Shown: positions 52,029 through 62,208, numbered from the stretch's first letter. The stretch is DNA of 64,000 nucleotides from Candidatus Uabimicrobium amorphum (GCF_009002475.1 NZ_AP019860.1:8057547-8121546); one strand, 5' to 3'. Made by a program: numbers and translations. Notes: a model not told the origin generated them from the letters alone.

Positions 52029-55000
52029 ATGGCAAACCCCAACAGACGCAATCCCTTGCAAATTTCAGAGCCTAGTACGGAAAACTCTACAGAATACATA
52101 AACACTTCTTTCACAAACACAACAGATGAAGTTTCTCAACCTTGTACCACAAAAAAAATATCTCCACAAATAATAAAAGACGGTCTTTACTTTGGTCCTT
52201 ACAAAATTGTAACCGAAGTGGGGCGTGGTGGTATGGGGGAAGTATACAAAGCAATCGATACACGCCTACATCGCACAATTGCTCTCAAATTGATGCGTGA
52301 GAAAGCAAACAATGTAAAAGAGATACGAAGGTTCATGCGCGAAGCCAAATCTCTTGCAAAGTTACAACACGAAAATATCGTCATGATTCACGACGTGGGC
52401 AACGAAAAAGGATATTATTTTTTGGCGATGGAGTTTGTCGATGGCGTATCGTTAGCTCAATTTTTAAAAAAATCTCAGATGAGCATACAGCGTGCAATTG
52501 TAACAATGATTAAAATAGGACAAGCCGTTACATACGCACATAGTTGTGGAGTCATTCATCGCGACTTGAAACCGTCCAATGTAATGCTTTCACAAGAACA
52601 AAATTTAAAAGTAACGGATTTTGGCTTGGCGAAATTTGTCTCTGATGACACAAAAATTTCACAAACAGGAGCCGTTTTGGGAACGCCGCATTACATGTCT
52701 CCAGAACAAGCTCTTGGTCGCAATAGGAAAGTCAATGAACAAAGCGATGTCTATTCTTTGGGTGTCATGCTCTATGAAATGTTAACGGGGCAACGACCGT
52801 TTCATCATACCGAATCGATGTCTCTTGTCCACCAAATCATTCACGAAGATCCCATTGTTCCGACCCAACTCAAACAAAACATTCCTGAGACTTTAGAAGC
52901 AATCTGCCTGAAGGCCCTGCACAAAAAACAACAGTTTCGCTATCCCAGTGTAAAAGCATTTGTTGGCGATCTACTACGGTTTCAACAACAGCATCATCAA
53001 CGACATACCTCATCGCAAAACATTCACTTGCAACCAGCGATGGATGACAAAAAGCCACTTGGTGTTGATAACTTTATGCGCCCGTCTTCTCAAAGTCTCA
53101 CACCATCCACCATGTTTGCACACTATGAGATTTTAGAGCAACTTGGTGAAGGAGGTATGGGGGCGGTATATCTTGCCCAAGATACCAAACTGCAAAGAAT
53201 GTGTGCTTTGAAAATCATACGTAATGTCGGATCGACAAAAGATGTCAAAAGATTTATCAGCGAAGCCCAATCCGTTGCGAAATTACAGCACCCCAACATT
53301 ATCAAAATATATGAGATCGGAGAGTTCCCACAACATTTTTTTACCATGGAGTACGTCGAAGGGAATTCGTTACGCAAAGTCCTGGAAGGCAACACCAATG
53401 TAAACGAGGCATTACTCAACATATTTCACGATATATGCAGTGGAGTAGCCTATGCCCATGAAAATGGTATTATTCATCGTGATTTGAAACCAGACAATAT
53501 TATCATTGGTAAAGACAACATTCCCATTATACTTGACTTTGGACTCGCAAAGAATACCAACTGCCAAGATAACTTGACTCAAAGTGGCAGTATACTAGGA
53601 ACACCAAAGTATATGGCTCCTGAAGCCATTCAAGGAAAAGCAAACCATAAAAAAAGCGATGTCTATTCTTTGGGAGTCATTCTTTATGAAATGTTGACCG
53701 GACGTGTCCCCTTTGATGGCGCAAGTGTTGTCGAAATTATGTATCAAATTTCGACTGTAGAACCCATCGCTCCGTCGCTACTTAGAAAAAGTGTAAAAAG
53801 GGATAGTGCTCTAGAGTTAATATGCATGAAATCACTCGCAAAGTCACCACGCAAGCGCTTTCCCAGTGTTGCTTTCATGCGCGACGAAATTCAAAGAATT
53901 CAGCGAAAACAACCTACGCATACTAAGCCACCTACGTTGTGGCAACGTTTTTTTATCTCGTGTAAGAAACATCCCAAAATAGTCACCACAGTAACTCTAA
54001 TGCTACTCATACCATCGATATTTGCCGTAATGTACTATAATCTTGCCAACGAAGAGAAAAAAAGAGCGGACCAGGAAGAAAAACGCAGAAAGCATGCAAA
54101 AGAAGAAAAACATGTGGTGAAACTCGAGTCGAATATTGAGTCAAATATTATCAAAAATCCCTCGTTTTTTCAGTACATACAAGGTCTTAAAAAAGAGATT
54201 GACGGTTTTGAACGCCCTCTAACGCCCACAACAACAAATATACTCAGTGACTCTTACGATATTTTGCGTTTTACTGTTCTTCCTGTTTTACCCCAGCAAA
54301 AAAAGGTCACTTTTCCAAAGTCGCGCGTTAAATTCATACATGGTCTTGTATCAAACAACCTAAGGTACTTGAGTCTGTTTAGCGATCGCGGTACTGCGTA
54401 CATATGGCCCCTGAAGTCGTTATCAAAAATAGATACCAACAAGGCATACTTCACTATTCCACAATGCTATATCAACCAACAAAAAGATTTTATATCTCCC
54501 CGAAACTCTTATGTTGCCTATTCAAAAAATCGCCAATTCATGTTGCATACATTGGACGACAAAAGCTTAGTCTTTTCTAAAAAGCTCCAGGCAAACCCTA
54601 TACACATTAGCTTTTCCCCTACCGAAAAATTTGTCATCTTTCTAGAGCCTGTACAAGGAAAACTTTTTTTATACGACTTGCAGCAAAAAAAATTGAATGT
54701 TCTCATTTCTGGTGTGAAAAGCCAATTTGGTTTTTATTTTTCGCCAAAAGACGACTGGTTAGTCATTTTCTACAACCGAAAAACGATATTCTACAATTTA
54801 AAAGAGCAACGCAAAGTTCTTGAAGAGGACTTGTTTAAGAGCAGTCGTGTCGCTTTTTTTTCCGCAGATGGCAATACTATTTTTATTTTTACTCCAGTAA
54901 ATGTTGTCGCTTTTGACACAAATACCCACAAATTATCACAGGTACAAGATGGCCTATTTGATTATTTTTCACCATGTAGATCGACAAATTCACGTTATCC

Positions 55001-56324
55001 ATTTCACATAACCAACAGCGGCGGTTCTGTCGTTCTCTGCTCCATTACCAAAGAAAAAAACAACTACCATAGCTCATTCAACTACTATCGCAAACACTCC
55101 GATGCCATAAGCAAGATTGTCGCCAATGACTACCGATTTATCATTAGTAGTGGACAAGATGCCAAAGTAAATGTCGCCAACTCACAAAATATGGAAGACA
55201 TACTTTCCATTGTCGACAAAAATTACACATTCGATATTCAATTTGCCAGTCGAACAAGCAAACTAGGAATAGTCACCCGAGATAGTTACAAAGAATACCA
55301 GATTTCGCCGTATCAATACTTAAATTTAAACAAAAGCAGCCGTAAAAGATTGGATAGTATTCTACGTAAAACAAAAATATCCGCAGATACTTGGTTGCAA
55401 CATCGCGTAATCGTTTCTAAAACTATGGTCATACAGCCATTTTATTTGGGTTTTATCGTCTGGAAAAAAGAAAACGGTAAATTCACAGATACTTTGTACA
55501 CCAATGCCATGCAAATTTTGTCTCACGGTGATATGAACCAGGTAAGCATCAGTAAAGATGAACAACACGTCGTAATGCTTATGGGGCGCAAACCCGTTAT
55601 TTATGAAACAAAAAATTTTAAGCAGATACCGTTTAAACCATTCAAAAACATGGGAGTAAAAGCTATCCGTTTTGTAAATTCTTCCGAGATTATTTACTGT
55701 ATCAAGCAACAAACGTACCTCTATAACATCACCAAAAAGTCACACCGTCTTTTGCACACTTCGCAAGAGATTGTAAAGCACATTGTGGTAGATAAAAATC
55801 TCGTTGCCCTTGTCACATACAAAAATGTCACTATACTGCGAAATGGTAAAAAAATAGCAGAGCACCAACTTTTACCTGGCGTTGCCATCCGCCGCGTGGC
55901 GATTTCAGCGCAAAAAAACTACATCACTTGTGGTTACCAAGATAAACGTTTGACTTTGTTACATTTAAAAGATGGTAAAACCACAAAAATGAAAACACTA
56001 AAATTAAACTACAAAATTCACAATCTTTCGTTCTCTCCCAATGGCGATTATTTAGTCATTTTTTGCAGTAAAAAAATCAAGATTTGTGACTTAAAAACGT
56101 TTAAGTTATTCTCCACATACAAAGGTTTTAACGGGAACACCGGCTCTTTTAGTCCCAATTGGAACTTTGCCTGTATGTCACTGAGAGATGGTGTTGCTCT
56201 CTTTGATCAATCTTACTTATTCGATAAACAGAAGATGAAGGAAAAACTACAACAATTTGGCGACCTTTTTCAAGATCGTGAAGGATATTGGCCAATACGT
56301 ATGGCGGAATTCATTGGGAAGTGA
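52029..56324 (+). CDS. Dual Ser/Thr protein kinase with transmembrane helix and propeller-like C-terminus
   Basis: This 1431-residue protein has two complete kinase domains. The first has GRGGMGEV (65-72), HRDLKPSN (about 176), DFGLAKF and GTPHYMSPEQ. The second has GEGGMGAV (about 373), HRDLKPDN (about 483), DFGLAKN and GTPKYMAPEA. A membrane helix at about 650-672 (VTTVTLMLLIPSIFAVMYYNLA) and a short coiled coil follow. The last 700 residues are WD40-like or PQQ-like beta repeats (YLSLFSDRGTAYIWPL, HISFSPTEKFVIFLEP, FYFSPKDDWLVIFYN, LSFSPNGDYLVIFCSKKIKICDL). The propeller should be outside the cytoplasm, giving a receptor kinase layout. Both active sites look intact. Confidence 0.95.
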   Translation: MANPNRRNPLQISEPSTENSTEYINTSFTNTTDEVSQPCTTKKISPQIIKDGLYFGPYKIVTEVGRGGMGEVYKAIDTRLHRTIALKLMREKANNVKEIRRFMREAKSLAKLQHENIVMIHDVGNEKGYYFLAMEFVDGVSLAQFLKKSQMSIQRAIVTMIKIGQAVTYAHSCGVIHRDLKPSNVMLSQEQNLKVTDFGLAKFVSDDTKISQTGAVLGTPHYMSPEQALGRNRKVNEQSDVYSLGVMLYEMLTGQRPFHHTESMSLVHQIIHEDPIVPTQLKQNIPETLEAICLKALHKKQQFRYPSVKAFVGDLLRFQQQHHQRHTSSQNIHLQPAMDDKKPLGVDNFMRPSSQSLTPSTMFAHYEILEQLGEGGMGAVYLAQDTKLQRMCALKIIRNVGSTKDVKRFISEAQSVAKLQHPNIIKIYEIGEFPQHFFTMEYVEGNSLRKVLEGNTNVNEALLNIFHDICSGVAYAHENGIIHRDLKPDNIIIGKDNIPIILDFGLAKNTNCQDNLTQSGSILGTPKYMAPEAIQGKANHKKSDVYSLGVILYEMLTGRVPFDGASVVEIMYQISTVEPIAPSLLRKSVKRDSALELICMKSLAKSPRKRFPSVAFMRDEIQRIQRKQPTHTKPPTLWQRFFISCKKHPKIVTTVTLMLLIPSIFAVMYYNLANEEKKRADQEEKRRKHAKEEKHVVKLESNIESNIIKNPSFFQYIQGLKKEIDGFERPLTPTTTNILSDSYDILRFTVLPVLPQQKKVTFPKSRVKFIHGLVSNNLRYLSLFSDRGTAYIWPLKSLSKIDTNKAYFTIPQCYINQQKDFISPRNSYVAYSKNRQFMLHTLDDKSLVFSKKLQANPIHISFSPTEKFVIFLEPVQGKLFLYDLQQKKLNVLISGVKSQFGFYFSPKDDWLVIFYNRKTIFYNLKEQRKVLEEDLFKSSRVAFFSADGNTIFIFTPVNVVAFDTNTHKLSQVQDGLFDYFSPCRSTNSRYPFHITNSGGSVVLCSITKEKNNYHSSFNYYRKHSDAISKIVANDYRFIISSGQDAKVNVANSQNMEDILSIVDKNYTFDIQFASRTSKLGIVTRDSYKEYQISPYQYLNLNKSSRKRLDSILRKTKISADTWLQHRVIVSKTMVIQPFYLGFIVWKKENGKFTDTLYTNAMQILSHGDMNQVSISKDEQHVVMLMGRKPVIYETKNFKQIPFKPFKNMGVKAIRFVNSSEIIYCIKQQTYLYNITKKSHRLLHTSQEIVKHIVVDKNLVALVTYKNVTILRNGKKIAEHQLLPGVAIRRVAISAQKNYITCGYQDKRLTLLHLKDGKTTKMKTLKLNYKIHNLSFSPNGDYLVIFCSKKIKICDLKTFKLFSTYKGFNGNTGSFSPNWNFACMSLRDGVALFDQSYLFDKQKMKEKLQQFGDLFQDREGYWPIRMAEFIGK

Positions 56325-56379
56325 AAATCTTTACCATTGGTTTAGGGTGGACTTCTGTTTGTCTATCTTGAATTTGGAA

Positions 56380-56408
56380 GAACGGGCGGACACTAGGTCC
56401 GCCCCTAC
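56380..56408. repeat. REP palindrome, copy 3
   Basis: It is the same 29 bases as 37118-37146, 56 bp after the kinase stop. Confidence 0.85.
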
Positions 56409-56444
56409 AACGCACTGTGTTAAAGTTAGGTATTAAGTCAAATC

Positions 56445-56525
56445 GCATTGAAGGTCACGGTTACGGTCACGGCAACGGTCACGGTCACGGCAACGGCGAC
56501 GGCTACGATTACAGCGACGACTTTT
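56445..56525. repeat. Hexanucleotide repeat (GGTCAC/GGCAAC type)
   Basis: About 13 six-base units (GGTCAC, GGTTAC, GGCAAC, GGCGAC) occur in tandem. It is the reverse-complement type of the tract at 36017-36118, and both stand next to a REP or REPIN. Confidence 0.88.
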
Positions 56526-56551
56526 CCATTTATAGTTGTTGTCACAAAATA

Positions 56552-57274
56552 CTAACGATAATTTTCATATATCTTATTTACCCACAACATCTTGTCAGCG
56601 TGTTCCTCACGAAATAAACGCATGTCTTCGGGAATTTCCTTGGGCCATTTCAATCCATAGCCTTCTGGTTCGTAAATAGGTGCCAAAAGCGCTGCCACGG
56701 TGAGATCGGCGCGGCTAAAACTATCTCCCACCATAAATTCGCGATCTTTGAGATGGTCTGCCACTTTATCTATCGCTTTTATCAATCTCTCTCGCGATTC
56801 TTTCCCTGTCTTTTCATTTATATTCATACGTTGGCGCATAATTTTCTTTACTTTAAAAAACATGCACGAAAACAGCGCTTTTTTCATCGGTGAAGCCCCG
56901 GTAGAAAGAAGAGGTGCGACTATTTTCTTATGATGTAGCAGGTGTGAATAAAAATAACGCCGCAAATGCACGCCAATTTCTTCATCGGCGTATTTTTCCC
57001 AATGACATGCCTGATGTTTTTCTTTGGATGATTGTGGTGTAAGTGGTCTCTCGGGATATTTTTCTTCTAAGTAGTCGAGTATATCGCACGAATTTTGCAC
57101 AACTGTCTCACCATCCACTAAAACGGGAACGTGCGTCCTAGGTGCTATTTTACCTATCGTAAAAACATGTAAACCTGGAACTAAACTCACAATTTTGTGA
57201 TCCACGTTCTTGTATTTTAAAGCCCACCTAACCTTCTCGCAATAGTGCGATATCGCGAATTGATATAACTCCAT
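56552..57274 (-). CDS. Glutathione S-transferase family protein
   Basis: This 240-residue protein has the thioredoxin-like N-terminal domain (LYQFAISHYCEKVRWALKYKN, THVPVLVDGETVVQNSCDILDYLEEKYP; the cis-Pro and the S/C-x-D-I-x-x-Y-L glutathione site are visible). The C-terminal helical domain ends FMVGDSFSRADLTVAALLAPIYEPEGYG. SHYCEKV is the S/C-x-x-C/x-type active-site start. The true substrate is unknown. It is single-gene and ends in the hexamer-repeat region. Confidence 0.92.
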   Translation of the reverse strand: MELYQFAISHYCEKVRWALKYKNVDHKIVSLVPGLHVFTIGKIAPRTHVPVLVDGETVVQNSCDILDYLEEKYPERPLTPQSSKEKHQACHWEKYADEEIGVHLRRYFYSHLLHHKKIVAPLLSTGASPMKKALFSCMFFKVKKIMRQRMNINEKTGKESRERLIKAIDKVADHLKDREFMVGDSFSRADLTVAALLAPIYEPEGYGLKWPKEIPEDMRLFREEHADKMLWVNKIYENYR

Positions 57275-57369
57275 AGCTATTCCTCACCAATTTCAACAAT
57301 GTTCTTGATTTGTCCAATGTAATCATTTATTCTTGCGATACAATAACTTTATTTATAAAAGGAAAACAC

Positions 57370-57786
57370 ATGGATAGACTTTACACGATTCTTTATAAAT
57401 CTCACCAGCACTGGCGCTACATGATTTTCCTATTTGCTGCCATCGCTATTATAGCTTTGCTCGTGGGATTTTTTAGCAAGAAAAAATGGCGTCCTCTTGG
57501 ACGAGTTAGTTCTTTGTTGTTCGTGATTATGGTAGATATGCAAGTTCTTATCGGCCTTGCATTGTGGTTTGTTGGAGAACGCTGGAAGGGTGTTGATCCC
57601 GAACGCAGCTGGGAACACCCCACCATCATGCTACTGGCAGTAGGACTACTGCACGTTGGTTCTGTAAAGGCCAAAAAAGGTGAGAAAGAAGATATTTTAC
57701 GCTACAAAACCATGCTAACTTTTGCATTTATCGCCACGGTTGTCATCTTATTCGGCGTATACAAGATAACAAAGGGACTTCCTTAA
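57370..57786 (+). CDS. Small four-helix membrane protein
   Basis: The protein is about 138 residues; ATG 57370 has AAAGGAAA upstream and the longer in-frame start does not. There are four helices (YMIFLFAAIAIIALLVGF, LLFVIMVDMQVLIGLALWFVG, PTIMLLAVGLLHVGSVKAKKG, MLTFAFIATVVILFGVYKIT). Histidines lie at KSHQHWRYM, WEHPTIML and LLHVGS, which could ligate heme as in cytochrome-b561-like proteins; this is only an inference. I do not recognise a named family with certainty. Confidence 0.65.
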   Translation: MDRLYTILYKSHQHWRYMIFLFAAIAIIALLVGFFSKKKWRPLGRVSSLLFVIMVDMQVLIGLALWFVGERWKGVDPERSWEHPTIMLLAVGLLHVGSVKAKKGEKEDILRYKTMLTFAFIATVVILFGVYKITKGLP

Positions 57787-57798
57787 ATTTAAATTGCC

Positions 57799-57829
57799 AG
57801 AGCACATCGCATGTCTACGCGTGTGCTCT
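57799..57829 (+). terminator. Stem-loop after the small membrane protein gene
   Basis: AGAGCACA and TGTGCTCT pair across a 15-nt loop and are followed by TTT. It separates the gene from the kinase that starts at 57858. Confidence 0.5.
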
Positions 57830-57857
57830 TTCCTCGGTCTTATAAGGAGATGCGGTT

Positions 57858-59954
57858 ATGGACATAACACAACAACTCCAACATGCACAATCTATCTCTC
57901 CCTCCATTGAAGTTCAAAACTTCATAAAGTCCCACAACTACCAACTCGGAAAATATAAGCTTGGTGAACTTCTCGGAAAAGGTGGAATGGGCGTTATTTA
58001 TCGCGCACAAGACCAACAAACAAAGAGAGTCGTCGCCGTCAAAATTCTCCTCGATAAGAACACCGACAATACGAAAAAACTCCTTGGTGAAGCTTCGTGT
58101 ATGGCACAGTTAGAACACCCCAACATTGTGCGTTTTTATGAAATCAACTACCAACCACGCCCATTTTTTGTCATGGAATACGTGGAAGGTGTTCCTTTAT
58201 CGTTATTGATCCATTCCGAAACGTTTAAAGAACAACAAATTATTGATATTCTCTCCCCACTGTGTGATGCACTTTCTTACGCGCACAAAAAAAACATTCT
58301 CCATCGCGACATTAAACCGGCAAATATTATCATCACCAAAGACCGTGTCCCTAAAATTACCGATTTCGGACTGGCACGTCCGCGAAACGCAGGAAATTTA
58401 ACCATAGAAGGTCTTTTTCAAGGAACACCGAATTACGCAGCTCCTGAACAAGTATCGGGAAAAACTTCCGTAAAAAGCGAGGTGTACTCTTTGGGAGCCA
58501 CCATATACGAAATGTTGACCTCTAGACCTCCTTTCCAAGGAGACTCCGACTACAATGTACTATTTCAAGTGAGCAATCACTACCCCATACGTCCGCGGGA
58601 AATAGACCCCACCATTTCGCCATATTTAGAAGCTATTTGTTTAAAATGTTTAGAAAAACAACCGCGTAAAAGATACCGTAATTGCAAGGAACTTGCGAAG
58701 GATTTACAAAATTTACGTAAAGGGCTTGCCATCACGGCCAAAAAATATACACACTGGGATTCCTTACGCAACTTTGTACAACGCCATCGTATTCTATGCA
58801 CATCGATCATTGTTATTTCATTGTTATTTTGTTTATTTTTTTCGGTACTGATTTTACAAAATCGTCAATTAAACAAAAAAAACTACGATTACCAATTACA
58901 ACGAATCCTACTGCTCGCGCAAATGGGTAGAGCACAACAAGCGTTTGAGGAGTCGCAAACTCTTTTTACCAAAGACGATTTCCGTAGCCACCAACTCCAC
59001 GCCAAAATATATTATATGGTGAAAAAATACCAAAAAGCTCTACAGTCTTCCACACAAGCGTTAGAAAAACAACCAAATCTATTTAAACTACACGTACTTC
59101 ACGGCGAAATACTAAAAGCTCTCAATGAAAATGAACAAGCTCTACAGAGTTTTCAACGCGCTAGCGTTTTAAACCCCGAATACACGGACCTTTTTCGACT
59201 AAAAGGTTTAGTGTATAAGAACTTACAAAAATATGAGTTAGCCCTCTCAGAATACAACCAAGCTCTAAAAAAATTGCCCAATAGCGCGACATTTTACGCA
59301 CTACGTGGTGACGTTTACTTTGCCCAACGTAATTTCACTTTGTCATTGCAAGACTTCAACAAAGCCATAAAAATAAATCCACATGACTATTACAGTATCC
59401 GAAAACGCGCGGACATAAACCTACTTCTTGGAGAGTACCAACAGGCACTAGAAGATTATAACTATGTTGTTGAAAATGCCCGAGACCATACCACGACATT
59501 CATACAACGCGGAGCACTTCATCGTCGTTTACAGAACTACCCCAAAGCGATCGAAGATTACAGTGCGGCACAAAAACTCAACCCTCTACACGTAGACATA
59601 TACCACAACCGTAGTAATGTCTACATCGATACAAAAAATTATCCTTTGGCATTGCGCGACGCACAAATATGCGTGCTTTTGGAACCACGTAATTTTCGTT
59701 TTCATCTTAATCTACCGCGTATTCTCAATTACCAAGGACGTTTTTCGCAGGCACTAGAAAGAATAGAAGCTTTGGAGAAATGGGTAAATGATCGACCGCA
59801 GCTTTTTGAGTTAAAGGGGATCGTTCAGTATAATTTACGTCAGTACACCAAAGCATTGCGCAGTTTTCAAAAAGCACAACAGCTCGGTTTACAAACAAAA
59901 GAACTCAAGGCGTTGATTTCACGTACACGTAAAAAAATTGCCACAAAAAAATAG
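57858..59954 (+). CDS. Membrane Ser/Thr protein kinase with TPR repeats
   Basis: This 698-residue protein starts with AAGGAGATGCGG upstream. The kinase domain spans about 30-300 (GKGGMGVIYRA, VAVKILLDK, HRDIKPAN at about 149, DFGLARP, GTPNYAAPEQVSG). A single membrane helix (ILCTSIIVISLLFCLFFSVLIL) is at about 312-333. Then come about ten tetratricopeptide repeats to the end (e.g. KYQKALQSSTQALEKQPNLFKLHVLHGEILKAL, NFTLSLQDFNKAIKINPHDYYSIRKRADINLLLGEYQQALEDY). The kinase should be cytoplasmic and the TPRs outside, typical of Planctomycetota sensor kinases. It is monocistronic. Confidence 0.95.
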   Translation: MDITQQLQHAQSISPSIEVQNFIKSHNYQLGKYKLGELLGKGGMGVIYRAQDQQTKRVVAVKILLDKNTDNTKKLLGEASCMAQLEHPNIVRFYEINYQPRPFFVMEYVEGVPLSLLIHSETFKEQQIIDILSPLCDALSYAHKKNILHRDIKPANIIITKDRVPKITDFGLARPRNAGNLTIEGLFQGTPNYAAPEQVSGKTSVKSEVYSLGATIYEMLTSRPPFQGDSDYNVLFQVSNHYPIRPREIDPTISPYLEAICLKCLEKQPRKRYRNCKELAKDLQNLRKGLAITAKKYTHWDSLRNFVQRHRILCTSIIVISLLFCLFFSVLILQNRQLNKKNYDYQLQRILLLAQMGRAQQAFEESQTLFTKDDFRSHQLHAKIYYMVKKYQKALQSSTQALEKQPNLFKLHVLHGEILKALNENEQALQSFQRASVLNPEYTDLFRLKGLVYKNLQKYELALSEYNQALKKLPNSATFYALRGDVYFAQRNFTLSLQDFNKAIKINPHDYYSIRKRADINLLLGEYQQALEDYNYVVENARDHTTTFIQRGALHRRLQNYPKAIEDYSAAQKLNPLHVDIYHNRSNVYIDTKNYPLALRDAQICVLLEPRNFRFHLNLPRILNYQGRFSQALERIEALEKWVNDRPQLFELKGIVQYNLRQYTKALRSFQKAQQLGLQTKELKALISRTRKKIATKK

Positions 59955-60035
59955 CCATTACCAACGATATTGTTGTATGCACGTCTAAGATAACAAGATT
60001 TTTTTACAACGCTTGTGAACAATGGGGTATGCTAC

Positions 60036-60779
60036 ATGAAACTAAAAATTTCCGATTATTTTATTTTACTTATTTTTTTACTTTTTACGCTTGGTGGTGG
60101 AATTGCCGCTTTTCTTGAGCAAGGGGAAAAGGCCACTGAACTAGCAAGTATCGCCATTTTTTTTGGCCTAGGCTTTATATTTTGGCTCAGTACGATGATC
60201 TACAAACATCGGCAACAAAAGCTTTTTAACAATAACGAAGCAGATATCTGCCTGCCAATTGAAACCCCCATCGCAATGTCAAAATCGAAAACAGTCATGT
60301 TGGCATTGGGCATTGTGATTGCAGGTACTGCGACTTGTCATTTTACTCAAGACCAAGACGTTCCCTTTGCTTGTGGAATTATTATGATTGCATTTGGTAG
60401 TCTCATATTTTTGGCAACACTGACGGGCCTTACCGCAAACGAATCCTTTATATTTCAACCACAAGGTATCCGTTTCGTACGCAGAACATACAGTTTTTTG
60501 GTAAACTGGGATAACATCGATTCTTACAGCTCAGGAGAATTTTATGACAACCCCGCTTTTATCATAGGGGTCTCCGACATGAATAGTGTCTTGGAAACGG
60601 TCACAGCGTCAAATCCACAAAAGGCAAAGAAAAAATTGGCCAAACGTTTTAAATGGGATAAAATGGTTTTTAAACAATATGCGGTTATGATTATGCCTAG
60701 CACATACAATATAAACCTCGCAGATTTACATCACACGGTCGCCTTTTGTTTAGAAAAATACCACAATCCCGATTCATAA
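60036..60779 (+). CDS. Membrane protein with C-terminal PH-like domain, family uncertain
   Basis: The protein is about 247 residues; ATG 60036 is preferred over an upstream GTG because the first helix then starts right after a short basic N-terminus. Four hydrophobic helices (YFILLIFLLFTLGGGIAAFL, IAIFFGLGFIFWLSTMIYK, VMLALGIVIAGTATCHF, ACGIIMIAFGSLIFLATLTG) are followed by a soluble part (FIFQPQGIRFVRRTYSFLVNWDNIDSYSSGEFYDNPAFIIGVSD) that looks like the bacterial PH-domain type joined to two-helix pairs. No function is known. It lies 25 bp before the RtcB gene on the same strand. Confidence 0.6.
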   Translation: MKLKISDYFILLIFLLFTLGGGIAAFLEQGEKATELASIAIFFGLGFIFWLSTMIYKHRQQKLFNNNEADICLPIETPIAMSKSKTVMLALGIVIAGTATCHFTQDQDVPFACGIIMIAFGSLIFLATLTGLTANESFIFQPQGIRFVRRTYSFLVNWDNIDSYSSGEFYDNPAFIIGVSDMNSVLETVTASNPQKAKKKLAKRFKWDKMVFKQYAVMIMPSTYNINLADLHHTVAFCLEKYHNPDS

Positions 60780-60804
60780 ATAAATTTTTTGGAACATATA
60801 AGCT

Positions 60805-62187
60805 ATGAAAGAAAAACAATTATTAGATTTAGGCGTTGATCCTGAAGACATTGAATTTGCTAAGGAACTTGTAGAAAATGCGCGTGCGAAGGGACTCAAT
60901 AAGAAAAAAGTCAATCGCCAATTGCAATTGGCGGTACAAAAGCCAGAAGCAAATTTTACCAATCCTTATTTTGGGAAACTTGCCCAAAAAGTTTACCAAG
61001 ACCGTCGATTCAAAGAACGTAAAGAGCCAGCACCATGGAAAATTTGGGGAGAAGATCTACCAGAGCAGGCCGTTTTACAAATGAAAAATGCCTGTCGTTT
61101 ACCCATTTCGTGGCGCGGAGCACTCATGGCCGATGCTCACCAAGGATATGGTCTTCCCATCGGTGGAGTTTTGGCTACAGAAAATGCCGTCATTCCCTAT
61201 GCCGTCGGAGTGGATATCGCGTGTCGTGTAAAAATGACCGTATTTGATTCTCCAGCAGAAGATGTGGATAAAAACAAAGATTTTCTTGTGGACACCTTAC
61301 AAAAAGATACACTTTTTGGTATTGGTAAAACATTCAGTAAACCACACGACCACGAAGTACTACAAGAAGATTGGTCATTTTCAAAAGTCACAAAACACAT
61401 CAAACCACGCGCTATAAAGCAATTAGGTTCGAGTGGCTCGGGAAATCACTTTGTTGAGTTTGGAGAGCTTACCGTATCACAAGACACTCTTGGTCTACAA
61501 GCAGGCACGTATCTTGCGGTACTTTCGCATAGTGGTAGTCGTGGGGCAGGAAGTGCGGTGGCCAATCACTACTCGCAGTTGGCGATGAAATTGCGTCCAG
61601 GTCTGCCAAAAGAGTTACAACATCTTGCATGGTTAACTCTAGACAGTGAAGAAGGGCAAGAGTACTGGCAAGCTATGGAACTCATGGGAAGATATGCTGC
61701 GGCAAATCATGAGATAATTCATGAAAAAATCATCAAGTCCCTGGGGGCAACACCTCTACTACAAATAGAGAACCATCACAATTTTGCGTGGAAAGAGGTG
61801 CATGATGGCAGGGAACTCATCGTACACCGTAAGGGTGCAACCCCCGCAGGAAAAGATGACTTAGGTATTATACCTGGTTCCATGGTAAATTCATGCTATG
61901 TCGTACGTGGTAAAGGAGACGAGACATCACTTTCGAGTGCTCCTCATGGTGCAGGAAGAGTCATGTCACGCCGCAAGGCCAAGCAATTGTTCAATTGGAC
62001 CGATGTCAACCAAATGATTAAGAGCAAAAACGTTACTCTACTAAGTGCAGGTCTCGATGAGGCGCCAAGTGTTTACAAAGACATCGACATGGTCATGGAA
62101 TACTCCAATGATCTCGTCGAAATTTTGGCTTGTTTTCAACCACGCATTGTAAAAATGGCAGAAGATGGCGAACGACCCGAGGACTAG
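60805..62187 (+). CDS. RtcB-family RNA ligase paralogue
   Basis: This 460-residue protein carries RtcB motifs: ALMADAHQGYGLPIGGVLA (metal Asp/His), PYAVGVDIACRVKMTVFD (metal Cys; the usual DIGCG reads DIACR), LGSSGSGNHFVE, LSHSGSRGAGSAVANHY, ENHHNFAWKE, HRKGATPAGKDDLGIIPGSM, and the guanylylated His in SSAPHGAGRVMSRRKA. The catalytic residues therefore seem present. It belongs to the group with the ACR variant, seen as a second RtcB. It could join 2',3'-cyclic-phosphate and 5'-OH RNA ends with GTP. No RtcA or archease is adjacent. Confidence 0.92.
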   Translation: MKEKQLLDLGVDPEDIEFAKELVENARAKGLNKKKVNRQLQLAVQKPEANFTNPYFGKLAQKVYQDRRFKERKEPAPWKIWGEDLPEQAVLQMKNACRLPISWRGALMADAHQGYGLPIGGVLATENAVIPYAVGVDIACRVKMTVFDSPAEDVDKNKDFLVDTLQKDTLFGIGKTFSKPHDHEVLQEDWSFSKVTKHIKPRAIKQLGSSGSGNHFVEFGELTVSQDTLGLQAGTYLAVLSHSGSRGAGSAVANHYSQLAMKLRPGLPKELQHLAWLTLDSEEGQEYWQAMELMGRYAAANHEIIHEKIIKSLGATPLLQIENHHNFAWKEVHDGRELIVHRKGATPAGKDDLGIIPGSMVNSCYVVRGKGDETSLSSAPHGAGRVMSRRKAKQLFNWTDVNQMIKSKNVTLLSAGLDEAPSVYKDIDMVMEYSNDLVEILACFQPRIVKMAEDGERPED

Positions 62188-62208
62188 AGTTTTTTCGTGT
62201 TAAGACAA

